A stretch of DNA of 64,000 nucleotides from JAQUOA01 sp037443785 (lineage in GTDB: Bacteria > Bacteroidota > Ignavibacteria > UBA10030 > UBA8401). The notes beneath the pieces are model-generated. The model was not told the DNA's origin, did no database searches, and saw only the letters and a program-made list of their open reading frames with translations. The position numbers and the translations under genes were made by a program. Shown here piece by piece: positions 9,509 to 18,210 of the stretch (positions within the stretch are counted from its first letter, which is position 1; the number at the start of each line of letters is the position of its first letter). Location: positions 41,407 through 105,406 of the forward strand of contig JBBINR010000008.1 of NCBI GenBank assembly GCA_037443785.1, read 5' to 3'.

Positions 9509-10522
9509 ATGATTATCGTTTTAAAACCAGGAACAACCAAAGAACAATTCGACCACGTTATTGACCGTGCAAAAGAATTCGGCTTCAGACCGCATCCGAT
9601 TGTGGGAGAAGAACGCACGGTGATCGCATGCGTCGGCGATGAACGCGGCAAAGCACAATTACAGCAAATGGAGTCGCTTGATTACATCGAAAGCATCATG
9701 CCGATTCTCAAACCGTTTAAGCTTGCAAGCAAAGAGACACAAAAAAGGAGCGTTATAAAAGTTGGCAATGTTGAATTTGGAAATTCGCAGTTCGTTGTTA
9801 TTGCGGGACCGTGTTCGGTTGAAACACGGGATCAAATTATTTTGAGCGCAGAGCTTGTGAAAAAAGCAGGCGCGCAAATGCTTCGCGGCGGCGCATTCAA
9901 ACCAAGAACGTCGCCGTACTCATTTCAAGGTTTAGAAGAAGAAGGATTGAAGCTTCTCGCCGCGGCACGGGAAAAAACCGGTTTGCCGTTCGCAACAGAA
10001 GTAATTTCTCCGAGCGATGTCGCGCTTGTTGCAAAATATTCTGACATGCTGCAAATCGGCGCGCGCAACATGCAAAACTTTGCTTTACTTAAGGAGGTCG
10101 GAAAAACAAAAACTCCAATTCTCTTAAAGCGCGGAATGTCCAGCACATACAAAGAATTGTTGATGTCTGCCGAATATATTATGTCGCAAGGAAATTATAA
10201 TGTCGTTTTATGCGAACGCGGTATTCGCACATTCGAAGATTACACGCGCAATACATTCGATCTCACGGCGGTGCCGGCGTTAAAAGAAATGTCGCATCTC
10301 CCGGTGATCGTCGATCCGAGTCACGGAACAGGAATTCGAAGTTTGGTGACACCGATGGCGAAGGCGGCTGTTCCTGTTGGAGCGGACGGGCTTATTATTG
10401 AAGTCCATCCGGATCCTGAAAAAGCATTTTCAGACGGCGCACAATCGCTGACACCGGATCAGTTCGCATCGCTCATGAACGATCTACGTCGTTATTTACC
10501 GCTAGAGAATAAACATTTATAA
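9509..10522 (+). CDS. aroF: 3-deoxy-7-phosphoheptulonate (DAHP) synthase, type I-beta with ferredoxin-like domain
   Basis: This 337-residue enzyme makes DAHP from phosphoenolpyruvate and erythrose 4-phosphate, the first shikimate-pathway step. Residues 1-70 (MIIVLKPGTTKEQFDHVI...) form the ferredoxin-like regulatory domain known from Thermotoga-type enzymes. The barrel carries 'GPCSVE', 'LRGGAFKPRTSPYSFQG', 'LLKRGMS' and 'PVIVDPSHGTG'. It has no chorismate mutase domain. Its place between cimA and leuA is odd for an aromatic enzyme and suggests shared expression with branched-chain genes. The symbol aroF is by family usage; aroG and aroA are also used. Confidence 0.93.
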   Translation: MIIVLKPGTTKEQFDHVIDRAKEFGFRPHPIVGEERTVIACVGDERGKAQLQQMESLDYIESIMPILKPFKLASKETQKRSVIKVGNVEFGNSQFVVIAGPCSVETRDQIILSAELVKKAGAQMLRGGAFKPRTSPYSFQGLEEEGLKLLAAAREKTGLPFATEVISPSDVALVAKYSDMLQIGARNMQNFALLKEVGKTKTPILLKRGMSSTYKELLMSAEYIMSQGNYNVVLCERGIRTFEDYTRNTFDLTAVPALKEMSHLPVIVDPSHGTGIRSLVTPMAKAAVPVGADGLIIEVHPDPEKAFSDGAQSLTPDQFASLMNDLRRYLPLENKHL

Positions 10523-10543
10523 AAGCAAATAGGTATTAGGTTT

Positions 10544-10566
10544 GGCATTAGTTCACACCTAATGCC
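10544..10566. repeat. stem-loop in the aroF-leuA spacer
   Basis: GGCATTAG (10544-10551) and CTAATGCC (10559-10566) form a perfect 8-bp stem with a 7-nt loop. Flanking 'TATTAGG' and 'CCTAA' runs could extend the pairing with mismatches. The 73-bp spacer between aroF and leuA is built largely of this element. No T-run follows directly, so a plain terminator is not favoured. Confidence 0.45.
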
Positions 10567-10595
10567 GTATCCTAAAAAAACCTAAAAGGTATTTT

Positions 10596-12152
10596 ATGAA
10601 CGATCGAGTTTATATTTTCGACACAACACTGCGGGACGGTGAACAATCGCCCGGCTGCAGCATGAACTTCAACGAAAAGATCCGCATGGCGCGGCAGCTT
10701 GAACGTTTGCAAGTTGATGTGATTGAAGCAGGATTTCCGATTGCAAGCGAAGGCGATTTTGAATCGGTAAAAGAAATTGCAAAACAAATCCGCACATGCA
10801 CGATTGCCGGTTTAAGCCGCGCGAACAAAGGTGACATCGACCGCGCGTGGGAAGCATTGAAACATGCCGCGAAGCCGCGTATTCATACATTCATCGCAAC
10901 ATCCGATATTCATTTAAAATTTAAATTAAAAAAATCTCGCGAAGAAGTTCTGGAAAGTGCGGTGAAAGCGGTGCGCCTTGCAAAATCATATTGTCATGAT
11001 GTGGAATTTTCCTGCGAGGATGCGTCGCGGAGTGACACTGATTATCTCTGCCAGATCGTTGAAGCGGTAATTGCTGAAGGTGCTACCGTTGTCAATATTC
11101 CGGATACGGTTGGATATGCGATTCCAAGCGATTACGGGAGAATCATTAAAACATTATCCGACAAAGTCCCAAATATTAACAAAGCAATCATAAGTGTGCA
11201 TTGCCACAACGATCTTGGAATGGCGGTTGCAAATTCGCTTGCCGGCGCAATGAACGGCGCACGACAAATCGAATGCACGGTGAACGGGATCGGTGAACGC
11301 GCCGGCAATGCATCGCTCGAAGAAATTGCAATGGCAATGCGAACGCGACATGAAGCATTTAATCTTCATACGAATATTAATACGGAAGAAATTTATAAAT
11401 CGAGCAAACTGCTGGTTTCATTGACCGGAATGCATATTCAGCGGAACAAGGCGGTTGTCGGCGACAACGCCTTCGCACATGAAGCAGGCATTCATCAAGA
11501 CGGTATGTTAAAAAATTCCATCACGTATGAGATCATGACGCCGCAAAGTGTCGGCATTAAACACAGTACGCTGGTTCTCGGAAAACACAGCGGACGGCAT
11601 GCATTGAAGCAGCGGTACGCAGAACTTGGATACAACTTAACGGACGATGAAGTGGAGCGCGCATATTCGGTCTTCACAAAAATTGCCGATGAGAAAAAAC
11701 AAATTTTCGATGACGACCTTGTCGCAATTCTGCAGGATGAGATTTCATCATTTGAGGAAGCATATAAGCTCGAAACATTTCAAGTAACAAGCGGATTGAA
11801 TCTTGTTCCAACAGCGACCGTTGGATTGAAAAAAGGAAATGAATTCTTCCAAGATTCCGCAACCGGCGATGGTCCAGTTGATGCGGCGTACCGCGCTATT
11901 GAACGCATCACCGGATTCGGCGTTGAACTGCTCGATTATTCGATCAAATCGGTTGCCTGGGGACGCGATGCTATCGGTGAAGTGTTTGTGAAAATTGCGA
12001 TCGACGGCTATGTCTTCAACGGTCGTTCGGCAAGCACCGACGTCATCACCGGAAGCGTGAAAGCATATTTGAATGCAATCAATCACGCCGTTGGTGCGCG
12101 TTATCGAAAAGAGCAAGATTCAACTGTGCGAAAAGAAGCACAAGCGGTATAA
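10596..12152 (+). CDS. leuA: 2-isopropylmalate synthase
   Basis: This 518-residue enzyme condenses acetyl-CoA with 2-oxoisovalerate, committing carbon to leucine. The catalytic barrel starts with 'FDTTLRDGEQSPGCSM' and has 'HCHNDLGMAVANS' and 'NAFAHEAGIHQDG'. These are the metal and substrate motifs of true LeuA. The C-terminal region from about residue 395 is the leucine-responsive dimerisation domain (TGDGPVDAAYRAI). Length is normal for the class with this domain. It is followed after 50 bp by leuC. The identification is strong because cimA is separately present. Confidence 0.95.
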   Translation: MNDRVYIFDTTLRDGEQSPGCSMNFNEKIRMARQLERLQVDVIEAGFPIASEGDFESVKEIAKQIRTCTIAGLSRANKGDIDRAWEALKHAAKPRIHTFIATSDIHLKFKLKKSREEVLESAVKAVRLAKSYCHDVEFSCEDASRSDTDYLCQIVEAVIAEGATVVNIPDTVGYAIPSDYGRIIKTLSDKVPNINKAIISVHCHNDLGMAVANSLAGAMNGARQIECTVNGIGERAGNASLEEIAMAMRTRHEAFNLHTNINTEEIYKSSKLLVSLTGMHIQRNKAVVGDNAFAHEAGIHQDGMLKNSITYEIMTPQSVGIKHSTLVLGKHSGRHALKQRYAELGYNLTDDEVERAYSVFTKIADEKKQIFDDDLVAILQDEISSFEEAYKLETFQVTSGLNLVPTATVGLKKGNEFFQDSATGDGPVDAAYRAIERITGFGVELLDYSIKSVAWGRDAIGEVFVKIAIDGYVFNGRSASTDVITGSVKAYLNAINHAVGARYRKEQDSTVRKEAQAV

Positions 12153-12202
12153 CAAGAAAAAATTCTCAACATAAAATATAAAATTACTACGAGGCTGGTT
12201 TT

Positions 12203-13501
12203 ATGGCGATGACAATAACAGAAAAAATCCTTGCGAAACATTCGGGAAAAAATTCCGTGCAGCCGGGAGACAATGTGTGGATTGATGTTGACGTGCTGAT
12301 GACGCACGATGTGTGCGGTCCGGGAACATTCGGAATTTTCAAACGTGAGTTCGGAGCCAATGCAAAAGTGTGGGATAAGGAAAAACTTGTGGTCATCCCA
12401 GATCATTATATTTTTACCGCCGATGTTCACGCAAACCGCAATATTCAAATCTTGCGTGACTTTGCAAAAGAGCAAGATTTGCCGCACTACTTTGATGTCG
12501 GCACATCGCGCTATAAAGGTGTTTGCCACGTAGCAATGCCCGAAGAAGGATTTACGCGTCCCGGCGAAGTGTTATTTGGAACCGATTCGCACACGTGTAC
12601 GGCTGGCGCGTTCGGAGAATTTGCGACGGGAATTGGCAACACTGATGCCGCATTCATTCTCGGGACAGGAAAACTGTGGGTGAAAGTTCCCCAAACAATG
12701 AAATTTATTTTTGAAGGAGAGATGCCGAAATATTTAATGGCAAAAGATCTCATTCTCGCGGTGATTGGAAAGATCGGTGTTGACGGCGCAACATACCGCG
12801 CAATGGATTTCAGTGGAACGACGATTGATTCCATGACCATGGAAGACCGCATGACGATCTGCAACATGGTGATCGAAGCGGGAGGAAAGAACGGCATTTG
12901 CGCTCCCGACAAAACAACAACGGATTATGTGAAAGCGCGAACGAAGAAACCGTTTGAAACATTGTACAATGATGCCGATGCAAAATATCATTCGGTTCAT
13001 CGCTTTAATGTAAAAGATATCGAGCCGACCGTCGCAAAACCACATTCACCCGATAACAAAGCGGCAGTAAGCGAAGTAGCGGGAACAAAACTTGATCGCG
13101 CATACATTGGAAGCTGCACCGGCGGAAAGATTTCTGACTTTGTTGCAGCGGCAGAAATTCTGTACGGCGAAAAAGTAAAGATCGATACGTTCATCGTTCC
13201 AGCTACATCCGATGTCGCAAAACAGATTAAAGAAATCAAGGTTAAAGATAAAACAGTGATGCAAATTCTGGAAGATGCCGGTTGCAGAATCGGCGATTCG
13301 TCATGCGCTGCGTGTCTTGGCGGACCGTCAGATACATTCGGACGATTGAACGGTGCTGAGGTTTGTATTTCGTCAACCAATAGAAATTTTCCGGGACGCA
13401 TGGGATCGAAAAAATCTCAAGTGTATCTCGCATCGCCGTACACGGTTGCCGCTTCAGCGGTAAAAGGTGTTATCACGAATCCGAGAGAATTTTTTAATTA
13501 A
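12203..13501 (+). CDS. leuC: 3-isopropylmalate dehydratase large subunit
   Basis: This 432-residue aconitase-family subunit carries the 4Fe-4S cluster: Cys in 'GSCTGG' and the pair in 'DSSCAACLGG'. 'FGTDSHTCTAGAFG' is a substrate-site motif. The length matches the shorter archaeal or thermophile-type LeuC rather than the 466-residue enterobacterial form. With LeuD it isomerises isopropylmalate, and it probably also converts citramalate for the CimA route. panD separates it from its partner leuD, an uncommon arrangement. Confidence 0.94.
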   Translation: MAMTITEKILAKHSGKNSVQPGDNVWIDVDVLMTHDVCGPGTFGIFKREFGANAKVWDKEKLVVIPDHYIFTADVHANRNIQILRDFAKEQDLPHYFDVGTSRYKGVCHVAMPEEGFTRPGEVLFGTDSHTCTAGAFGEFATGIGNTDAAFILGTGKLWVKVPQTMKFIFEGEMPKYLMAKDLILAVIGKIGVDGATYRAMDFSGTTIDSMTMEDRMTICNMVIEAGGKNGICAPDKTTTDYVKARTKKPFETLYNDADAKYHSVHRFNVKDIEPTVAKPHSPDNKAAVSEVAGTKLDRAYIGSCTGGKISDFVAAAEILYGEKVKIDTFIVPATSDVAKQIKEIKVKDKTVMQILEDAGCRIGDSSCAACLGGPSDTFGRLNGAEVCISSTNRNFPGRMGSKKSQVYLASPYTVAASAVKGVITNPREFFN

Positions 13502-13521
13502 GGTTTCGGTAAAAAACAAAG

Positions 13522-13556
13522 TTGCTGTTCCGCAAGAATTTTTCCCGTATATTTAA
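13522..13556 (+). promoter_or_regulatory. possible promoter before panD
   Basis: A TATATTTA at 13549-13556 differs in the last base from the Bacteroidota -7 element TAnnTTTG, and a TTG lies at 13522. The 24-nt spacing is longer than the usual 19-21, so support is weak. It would start transcription about 20 bp before the panD ATG. Confidence 0.28.
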
Positions 13557-13582
13557 ATAAAATATACAATAGGAATATCGAA

Positions 13583-13924
13583 ATGCGGTGGTATCTACAC
13601 GGAAAAATTCATAAGGCAACAGTAACGGAAGCCGATATCAATTACGTCGGCAGCATTACAATCGACGAAGATCTGATCGAGAAAGTAGGATTTCACGAAG
13701 GTGAAAAAGTTCTTGTGACCAGCAATTCCGGCGGTGCACGGCTTGAAACCTACGTGATCAAAGGAATGAGAGGTTCGGGAATCATTTGCATGAACGGTGC
13801 GGCTGCTCATCTTATTCAAGCGGGGGAAGAGATCATCATCATGGGATTCGAACTTTCGGACACACCGATAACGCCGAAGCTCATTTTGGTCGACAAAAAT
13901 AATAAGTTTGTTCGTTACATGTAA
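13583..13924 (+). CDS. panD: aspartate 1-decarboxylase (pyruvoyl enzyme precursor)
   Basis: This 113-residue proenzyme makes beta-alanine for pantothenate and CoA. The self-cleavage site is Gly23-Ser24 in 'YVGSITID', which yields the pyruvoyl cofactor. 'KIHKATVTEAD' near the N-terminus and 'NGAAAHLIQAGEEIIIM' are family signatures. Length is slightly below the E. coli enzyme (126). A Rho-independent terminator follows within 60 bp. Its insertion between leuC and leuD may reflect shared demand for aspartate- and valine-derived precursors of pantothenate, which is inference. Confidence 0.96.
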   Translation: MRWYLHGKIHKATVTEADINYVGSITIDEDLIEKVGFHEGEKVLVTSNSGGARLETYVIKGMRGSGIICMNGAAAHLIQAGEEIIIMGFELSDTPITPKLILVDKNNKFVRYM

Positions 13925-13944
13925 GAGCAAAGAAATTCATCAAC

Positions 13945-13981
13945 AAACCTTCAGGGTTGATGCAGCTCTGAAGGTTTTTTT
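13945..13981 (+). terminator. Rho-independent terminator after panD
   Basis: AAACCTTCAG (13945-13954) pairs with CTGAAGGTTT (13968-13977) around a 13-nt loop, followed by a T-run to 13981. It lies inside the leu cluster, only about 20 bp before leuD, so it must be leaky, regulated, or followed by another promoter. Confidence 0.75.
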
Positions 13982-14002
13982 ATATCTACACATGAGGAAC
14001 GT

Positions 14003-14569
14003 ATGAAAGAAATAATCAGTGGAAAAGCTTTTGTGCTCGGAAACGATATCGACACCGATCAAATCATTCCGGCGGCACATCTTGTGTACAAGCTCGATGA
14101 TCCCGAAGAGAAAAAGAATTATGGAAAGTTTGCGCTTTCCGGTGTTCCGGTTGAACAATCGGGATTGCCGAAGGGTAACATTCCTTTCACCGCAGATGGA
14201 AAATGGCAGAGCGAATTTAAAATCATCATTGGCGGAAAAAATTTTGGATGCGGTTCATCCAGAGAACATGCGCCGTTCGCACTGCAGGTTGCCGGCACAG
14301 AAGCGGTTATTGCAGAAAGTTATGCGCGAATTTTTTATCGCAACGCAATCGACGGCGCGTTTGTCGCTCCGTTTGAGACATCGCAGCATCTGTATCAAGA
14401 AATTAAAACGGGCGATGAGCTTGAAATTGATACAACAAAAGGAATTTTGAAAAACAAAACACAAAACAAAGAATACACATTGCAATCGCTCGGCGATGTT
14501 GAACATATTCTTCGCGCCGGTGGAATTTTTGACTACGCGCGAAAATCGGGAATGCTTGCAAAAGCGTAA
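14003..14569 (+). CDS. leuD: 3-isopropylmalate dehydratase small subunit
   Basis: This 188-residue swivelling-domain subunit partners LeuC. 'GNDIDTDQIIPAAHL' and 'FGCGSSREHAPFALQ' are the substrate-binding motifs. Size matches the compact LeuD that accompanies 420-430-residue LeuC proteins. It starts 22 bp after the terminator T-run, behind a GAGGAACGT ribosome site. The complex serves leucine synthesis and probably the citramalate route to isoleucine. proC follows closely. Confidence 0.94.
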   Translation: MKEIISGKAFVLGNDIDTDQIIPAAHLVYKLDDPEEKKNYGKFALSGVPVEQSGLPKGNIPFTADGKWQSEFKIIIGGKNFGCGSSREHAPFALQVAGTEAVIAESYARIFYRNAIDGAFVAPFETSQHLYQEIKTGDELEIDTTKGILKNKTQNKEYTLQSLGDVEHILRAGGIFDYARKSGMLAKA

Positions 14570-14601
14570 TTTTGTTTTGCGTCAAATCGAAAGACGTCAT
14601 C

Positions 14602-15423
14602 ATGCTCAATAAAACTATTGCTGTCATCGGCGCCGGAAATATGGGCTCTTCGCTCATTCGCGGAATTCTGAACGCGAAATTGACATCCGCCAATAAAATC
14701 TACGCCAGCGGAACACGCATCGAGAAACTCGAAGGACTCAAAAAGGAATTCGGTGTTAACATCACTATCGATAACAAAGAAGCTGCCCGACATGCCGATA
14801 TCGTTATTCTGTGTGTGAAGGCGTATGTCATCCGAACTGTTCTCGAAGAAATGCACGAAGTGCTTCATAAAGATCAATTCGTTATTTCCATTGCCGCCGG
14901 CGTCACGACCGAATCAATGGAAAAAATCATCGGAAAAAATATTCCTGTCGTACGTTCAATGCCGAACATTGCCTCGACAGTCGGACTCGGAGCAACGGCG
15001 ATTTCATTTGGGAAACATGTTCACGAACAGCAGCATGACATCGCAATAAAAATTTTTGAAGCAGTAGGAGAGGTCGTTGTTGTCAGTGAACAGCATCTTG
15101 ATGCAGTCACCGGTTTGAGTGGAAGCGGCCCTGCATATATTTACATGGTGATTGAAGCGTTGATCGACGGCGGCGTAAAGATGGGATTGCCAAGGGATAT
15201 TTCGACAAAGCTAGCAATTCAAACGGTGCTTGGCTCTGCAAAGCTTGTGAAAGAATCAAATGTTCATCCCGCGATTTTGCGCGATCAAGTAACAACCCCC
15301 GGCGGAACAACAATCAATGCGATTCATGAACTTGAATCCCACGGACTTCGTTCCATGCTGATTGATGCGGTGTCAACGGCAACGATTCGATCACGGGAAT
15401 TATCACAACTAATAAATAAATAG
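14602..15423 (+). CDS. proC: pyrroline-5-carboxylate reductase
   Basis: From the ATG at 14602 the protein has 273 residues and starts MLNKTIAVIGAGNMGSSLI, the NAD(P)-binding Rossmann motif. A TTG ten codons upstream (14572) also opens the frame but would add residues absent from the family. 'SMPNIASTVGLGATAIS', 'LSGSGPAYIYMVIEAL' and 'TTPGGTTINAIHELE' are ProC signatures. It performs the last step of proline synthesis. It is embedded between leuD and leuB, with a 19-bp gap to leuB, so co-transcription is likely although the pathways differ. Confidence 0.94.
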   Translation: MLNKTIAVIGAGNMGSSLIRGILNAKLTSANKIYASGTRIEKLEGLKKEFGVNITIDNKEAARHADIVILCVKAYVIRTVLEEMHEVLHKDQFVISIAAGVTTESMEKIIGKNIPVVRSMPNIASTVGLGATAISFGKHVHEQQHDIAIKIFEAVGEVVVVSEQHLDAVTGLSGSGPAYIYMVIEALIDGGVKMGLPRDISTKLAIQTVLGSAKLVKESNVHPAILRDQVTTPGGTTINAIHELESHGLRSMLIDAVSTATIRSRELSQLINK

Positions 15424-15442
15424 AAACAGATTTCTACATATA

Positions 15443-16510
15443 ATGAAAAAAACAATCACAGTAATTCCCGGCGACGGAATCGGAAAAGAAGTTGTTGCTG
15501 GAGCGCTTCACGTTTTGGAAGTCATCGCCAAAAAATATCATCACACATTTGAATATAAACACGCGTTAGCCGGCGGTTCGGCACTCGATGCAACAGGAAT
15601 TCCGCTTCCGGATGAAACATTGACGTTCGCCAAAGCAAGCGATGCCGTTCTTCTCGGCGCTGTCGGTGGACCAAAATGGGATGTGAATCCGCAGCATCTC
15701 AAACCCGAACGTGCTCTGCTCGGACTCCGCAAAGAACTTGGCTTGTTTGCCAACATTCGTCCCGCAAAAATTTATTCCGCGCTCGTTGATGCGTCGGCAT
15801 TGAAAAAAGAAGTTGTCAACGGCGTTGATATCATTGTCGTACGCGAATTAACCGGCGGATTATATTTTGGAAAGCCGAGCGGTTTTGAAAAACGAAACGG
15901 CGAAGAAGTCGGATTCAATACGATGATTTATTCTGAATCCGAAGTCCGCCGCATCGCTAAATCTGCATTTGAAATTGCACGTAAGAGAAAGAAAAAAGTA
16001 TGTTCGGTGGACAAAGCGAATGTGCTTGAAACATCTCAGTTGTGGCGAAGAATCGTTATCGAAACAGCGAAAGATTTTCCCGACATCGAGCTTTCACACA
16101 TGTATGTCGACAATTGCTCCATGCAGTTGATCCGTAATCCAAAACAGTTCGATGTGATCGTCACGGAAAATTTATTCGGCGATATTCTCAGTGATGAAGC
16201 CGCCATGCTGACCGGATCTATCGGCATGCTTGCGTCTGCATCTCTCGGCGGCAATGTTGCGATGTACGAACCGGTTCACGGCAGCGCACCGGATATTGCA
16301 GGACAGAACAAAGCAAATCCGATTGCAACCATCGCTTCAATCGCGATGATGCTGAAATATTCATTCGACCTTCAACAGGAAGGTGATGCAATTGAAAACG
16401 CGATTGAGACCGTTCTTGCGAAAGGTTTTCGCACGGGAGACATTTATACCGAGGGAACAACACTGCTCGGAACAAAGGAAATGTCGTCAAAAATCGCAGA
16501 ATTAATTTAA
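15443..16510 (+). CDS. leuB: 3-isopropylmalate dehydrogenase
   Basis: This 355-residue NAD-dependent beta-decarboxylating dehydrogenase has the normal LeuB length. It starts 'ITVIPGDGIGKEVV', contains 'GLRKELGLFANIRPA' and 'RELTGGLYFGKPSG', and has the acidic metal site in 'VTENLFGDILSDEAAM'. 'EPVHGSAPDIAGQNKANPIA' is the NAD-binding loop. It oxidises 3-isopropylmalate and, in organisms with CimA, usually 3-methylmalate as well. This completes leuABCD within the window. Confidence 0.96.
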   Translation: MKKTITVIPGDGIGKEVVAGALHVLEVIAKKYHHTFEYKHALAGGSALDATGIPLPDETLTFAKASDAVLLGAVGGPKWDVNPQHLKPERALLGLRKELGLFANIRPAKIYSALVDASALKKEVVNGVDIIVVRELTGGLYFGKPSGFEKRNGEEVGFNTMIYSESEVRRIAKSAFEIARKRKKKVCSVDKANVLETSQLWRRIVIETAKDFPDIELSHMYVDNCSMQLIRNPKQFDVIVTENLFGDILSDEAAMLTGSIGMLASASLGGNVAMYEPVHGSAPDIAGQNKANPIATIASIAMMLKYSFDLQQEGDAIENAIETVLAKGFRTGDIYTEGTTLLGTKEMSSKIAELI

Positions 16511-16563
16511 TCGTACAATATTGAAAAGAGCTGATAGGCTAACTTCTAATTTGAATTGATGCT

Positions 16564-17958
16564 ATGCTAACCATGAAATTCGGCGGCACGTCCGTCGGTG
16601 ATGTGCCTCGATTGCAAGAGGTTGTTGCAATTGTTAAACAATTTTCTTCTGAACAATCTGTTGTCGTTGCTTCCGCTATGGGCGGGTTAACAAATGTACT
16701 TCTTGATACGGCGCAGCATGCGGTTCAGCGCAACCATGAAGCGGTGCAAAAAGCAATCAAAGAAATGCGCGACCGCCACATTCACATCGCGATGACAATG
16801 ATTAAAGATGAAGCGCGCCGATCAAAATTAGTTCAAGATCAAATCGCATCATTCGAAGAATTGTCACAGCTCTATGGCGGCGTTGCAATGCTTCGCGAAC
16901 TCTCTCCACGCTCGCTCGATGCAATCGCATCGTTTGGAGAATTGCTGTCGTGCAGACAGATTGCAGCAATCTTTGAAGAAAATGAAATTCCTTCTCAATT
17001 CATTGATGCACGAACAATCGTCCGCACTGATAATAATTTCAGCGAAGCAAATGTTGATTTTTCATTCACTAATAAAGCAATTGCTGACACATTAATGCCG
17101 CTCGTGCAAAAAGGAATTGTTCCTGTGGTTACCGGCTTTATCGGCAGCACAGAAGATGGCATCACAACAACAATCGGCAGAAGCGGATCGGATTACACCG
17201 GATCGATTGTCGGTGCCGCATTGAACAGCAAAGAAATTTGGATCTGGACCGACGTTGACGGTGTGATGACAGCTGATCCACGCGCTGTGAAAACAGCAAA
17301 AGTGCTTGCCGAAATTTCGTATCGCGAAGCCGCGGAGATGAGTTATTTCGGAGCAAAAGTGATTCATCCGAAAACGATGGTGCCGGCGATCGAAAAGAAA
17401 ATTCCGATTAGAATTAAAAATACGTTCAATCCTACGCATCCCGGAACATTGATCTGCCACGCACCAAAGATCAAAGAACCGCTGGTAAAAACTGTAACAT
17501 CGATTGATAATCTCGCGATCATTTCCATTGAGGGAAATGGGATGATCGGGGTGCCCGGTGTCTCGGCAAGAATTTTTTCAGCTCTTGCACGTGCCCATGT
17601 CAACGTGATGATGATTTCCCAGGCATCATCGGAACATAATGTGTGCTTTGCCGTTCCGAAGAAAGATTGTCACACCGGAGTAAAAGTGCTTCGCGATGAA
17701 TTCAGCATCGACATTGCAAAAAAAATTATTGACGATGTATCCGTGCAGGAACCCGTTTCAATCGTTGCCGTTGTTGGCGAAGGAATGATCGGCACAAAAG
17801 GAGTTGCGGGAAAAACATTCAGCGCTGTTGCTAATGCCGATGTGAATATTATTGCTATCGCTCAAGGTTCATCGGAATTAAATATTTCGTTCATTGTTTC
17901 TCAAACAGAAGCAAAAAAAGCTGTTCAATCCGTTCATGATGCGTTTTATAAATCGTAA
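16564..17958 (+). CDS. lysC: aspartate kinase, monofunctional, with ACT domains
   Basis: This 464-residue enzyme phosphorylates aspartate to open the lysine/threonine/methionine pathway. 'MKFGGTSVGD' at residues 4-13 is the kinase signature, and 'GSTEDGITTTIGRSGSDYTGS' (shown only in part) marks the ATP/aspartate site. The tandem ACT region (about 315-464) includes 'GMIGVPGVSARIFSAL' and 'GMIGTKGVAGKTFSAV', so lysine or threonine feedback is likely. No homoserine dehydrogenase domain is fused. The stop overlaps the next start (TAATG). Confidence 0.95.
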   Translation: MLTMKFGGTSVGDVPRLQEVVAIVKQFSSEQSVVVASAMGGLTNVLLDTAQHAVQRNHEAVQKAIKEMRDRHIHIAMTMIKDEARRSKLVQDQIASFEELSQLYGGVAMLRELSPRSLDAIASFGELLSCRQIAAIFEENEIPSQFIDARTIVRTDNNFSEANVDFSFTNKAIADTLMPLVQKGIVPVVTGFIGSTEDGITTTIGRSGSDYTGSIVGAALNSKEIWIWTDVDGVMTADPRAVKTAKVLAEISYREAAEMSYFGAKVIHPKTMVPAIEKKIPIRIKNTFNPTHPGTLICHAPKIKEPLVKTVTSIDNLAIISIEGNGMIGVPGVSARIFSALARAHVNVMMISQASSEHNVCFAVPKKDCHTGVKVLRDEFSIDIAKKIIDDVSVQEPVSIVAVVGEGMIGTKGVAGKTFSAVANADVNIIAIAQGSSELNISFIVSQTEAKKAVQSVHDAFYKS

Positions 17959-18209
17959 TGGAAAAAATCGTCACACGATATCGACCGCTTGCGTGTTCGC
18001 TTTATGATAATCTGGAAGCATTCGCAACAAAGCACGATCACTGCACAATTATTTTCCGTGGAGAAGGAGGTGAAGAACAGATTGAAGGCGTTATTGCCGA
18101 TCTGTTTTCAAACGATGGCGTTGAATTTTTAAAACTCGATACCGGAAAAACTGTTCGACTGGATTATCTTGTCGAGGTAAACGGTATCCCTATGAATAAA
18201 TCTTGTTAA
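17958..18209 (+). CDS. Rho-binding antiterminator (Rof/YaeO)-like small protein
   Basis: This 83-residue protein matches the Rof layout. It has an N-terminal 'YRPLACSLYDNLEAFA' corresponding to the family's 'Y-P-I-x-C-x-x-YDNLE', then a small Sm-like beta barrel ending 'KTVRLDYLVEVNGI'. E. coli Rof binds Rho and inhibits termination. The gene overlaps the lysC stop by 1 bp and is 1 bp from thrC, so all three are translationally linked. That is an unusual place for such a protein. It might control Rho-dependent polarity in this long operon, or bind another RNA or protein, since the family is broad. Confidence 0.7.
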   Translation: MEKIVTRYRPLACSLYDNLEAFATKHDHCTIIFRGEGGEEQIEGVIADLFSNDGVEFLKLDTGKTVRLDYLVEVNGIPMNKSC

Positions 18210-18210
18210 T

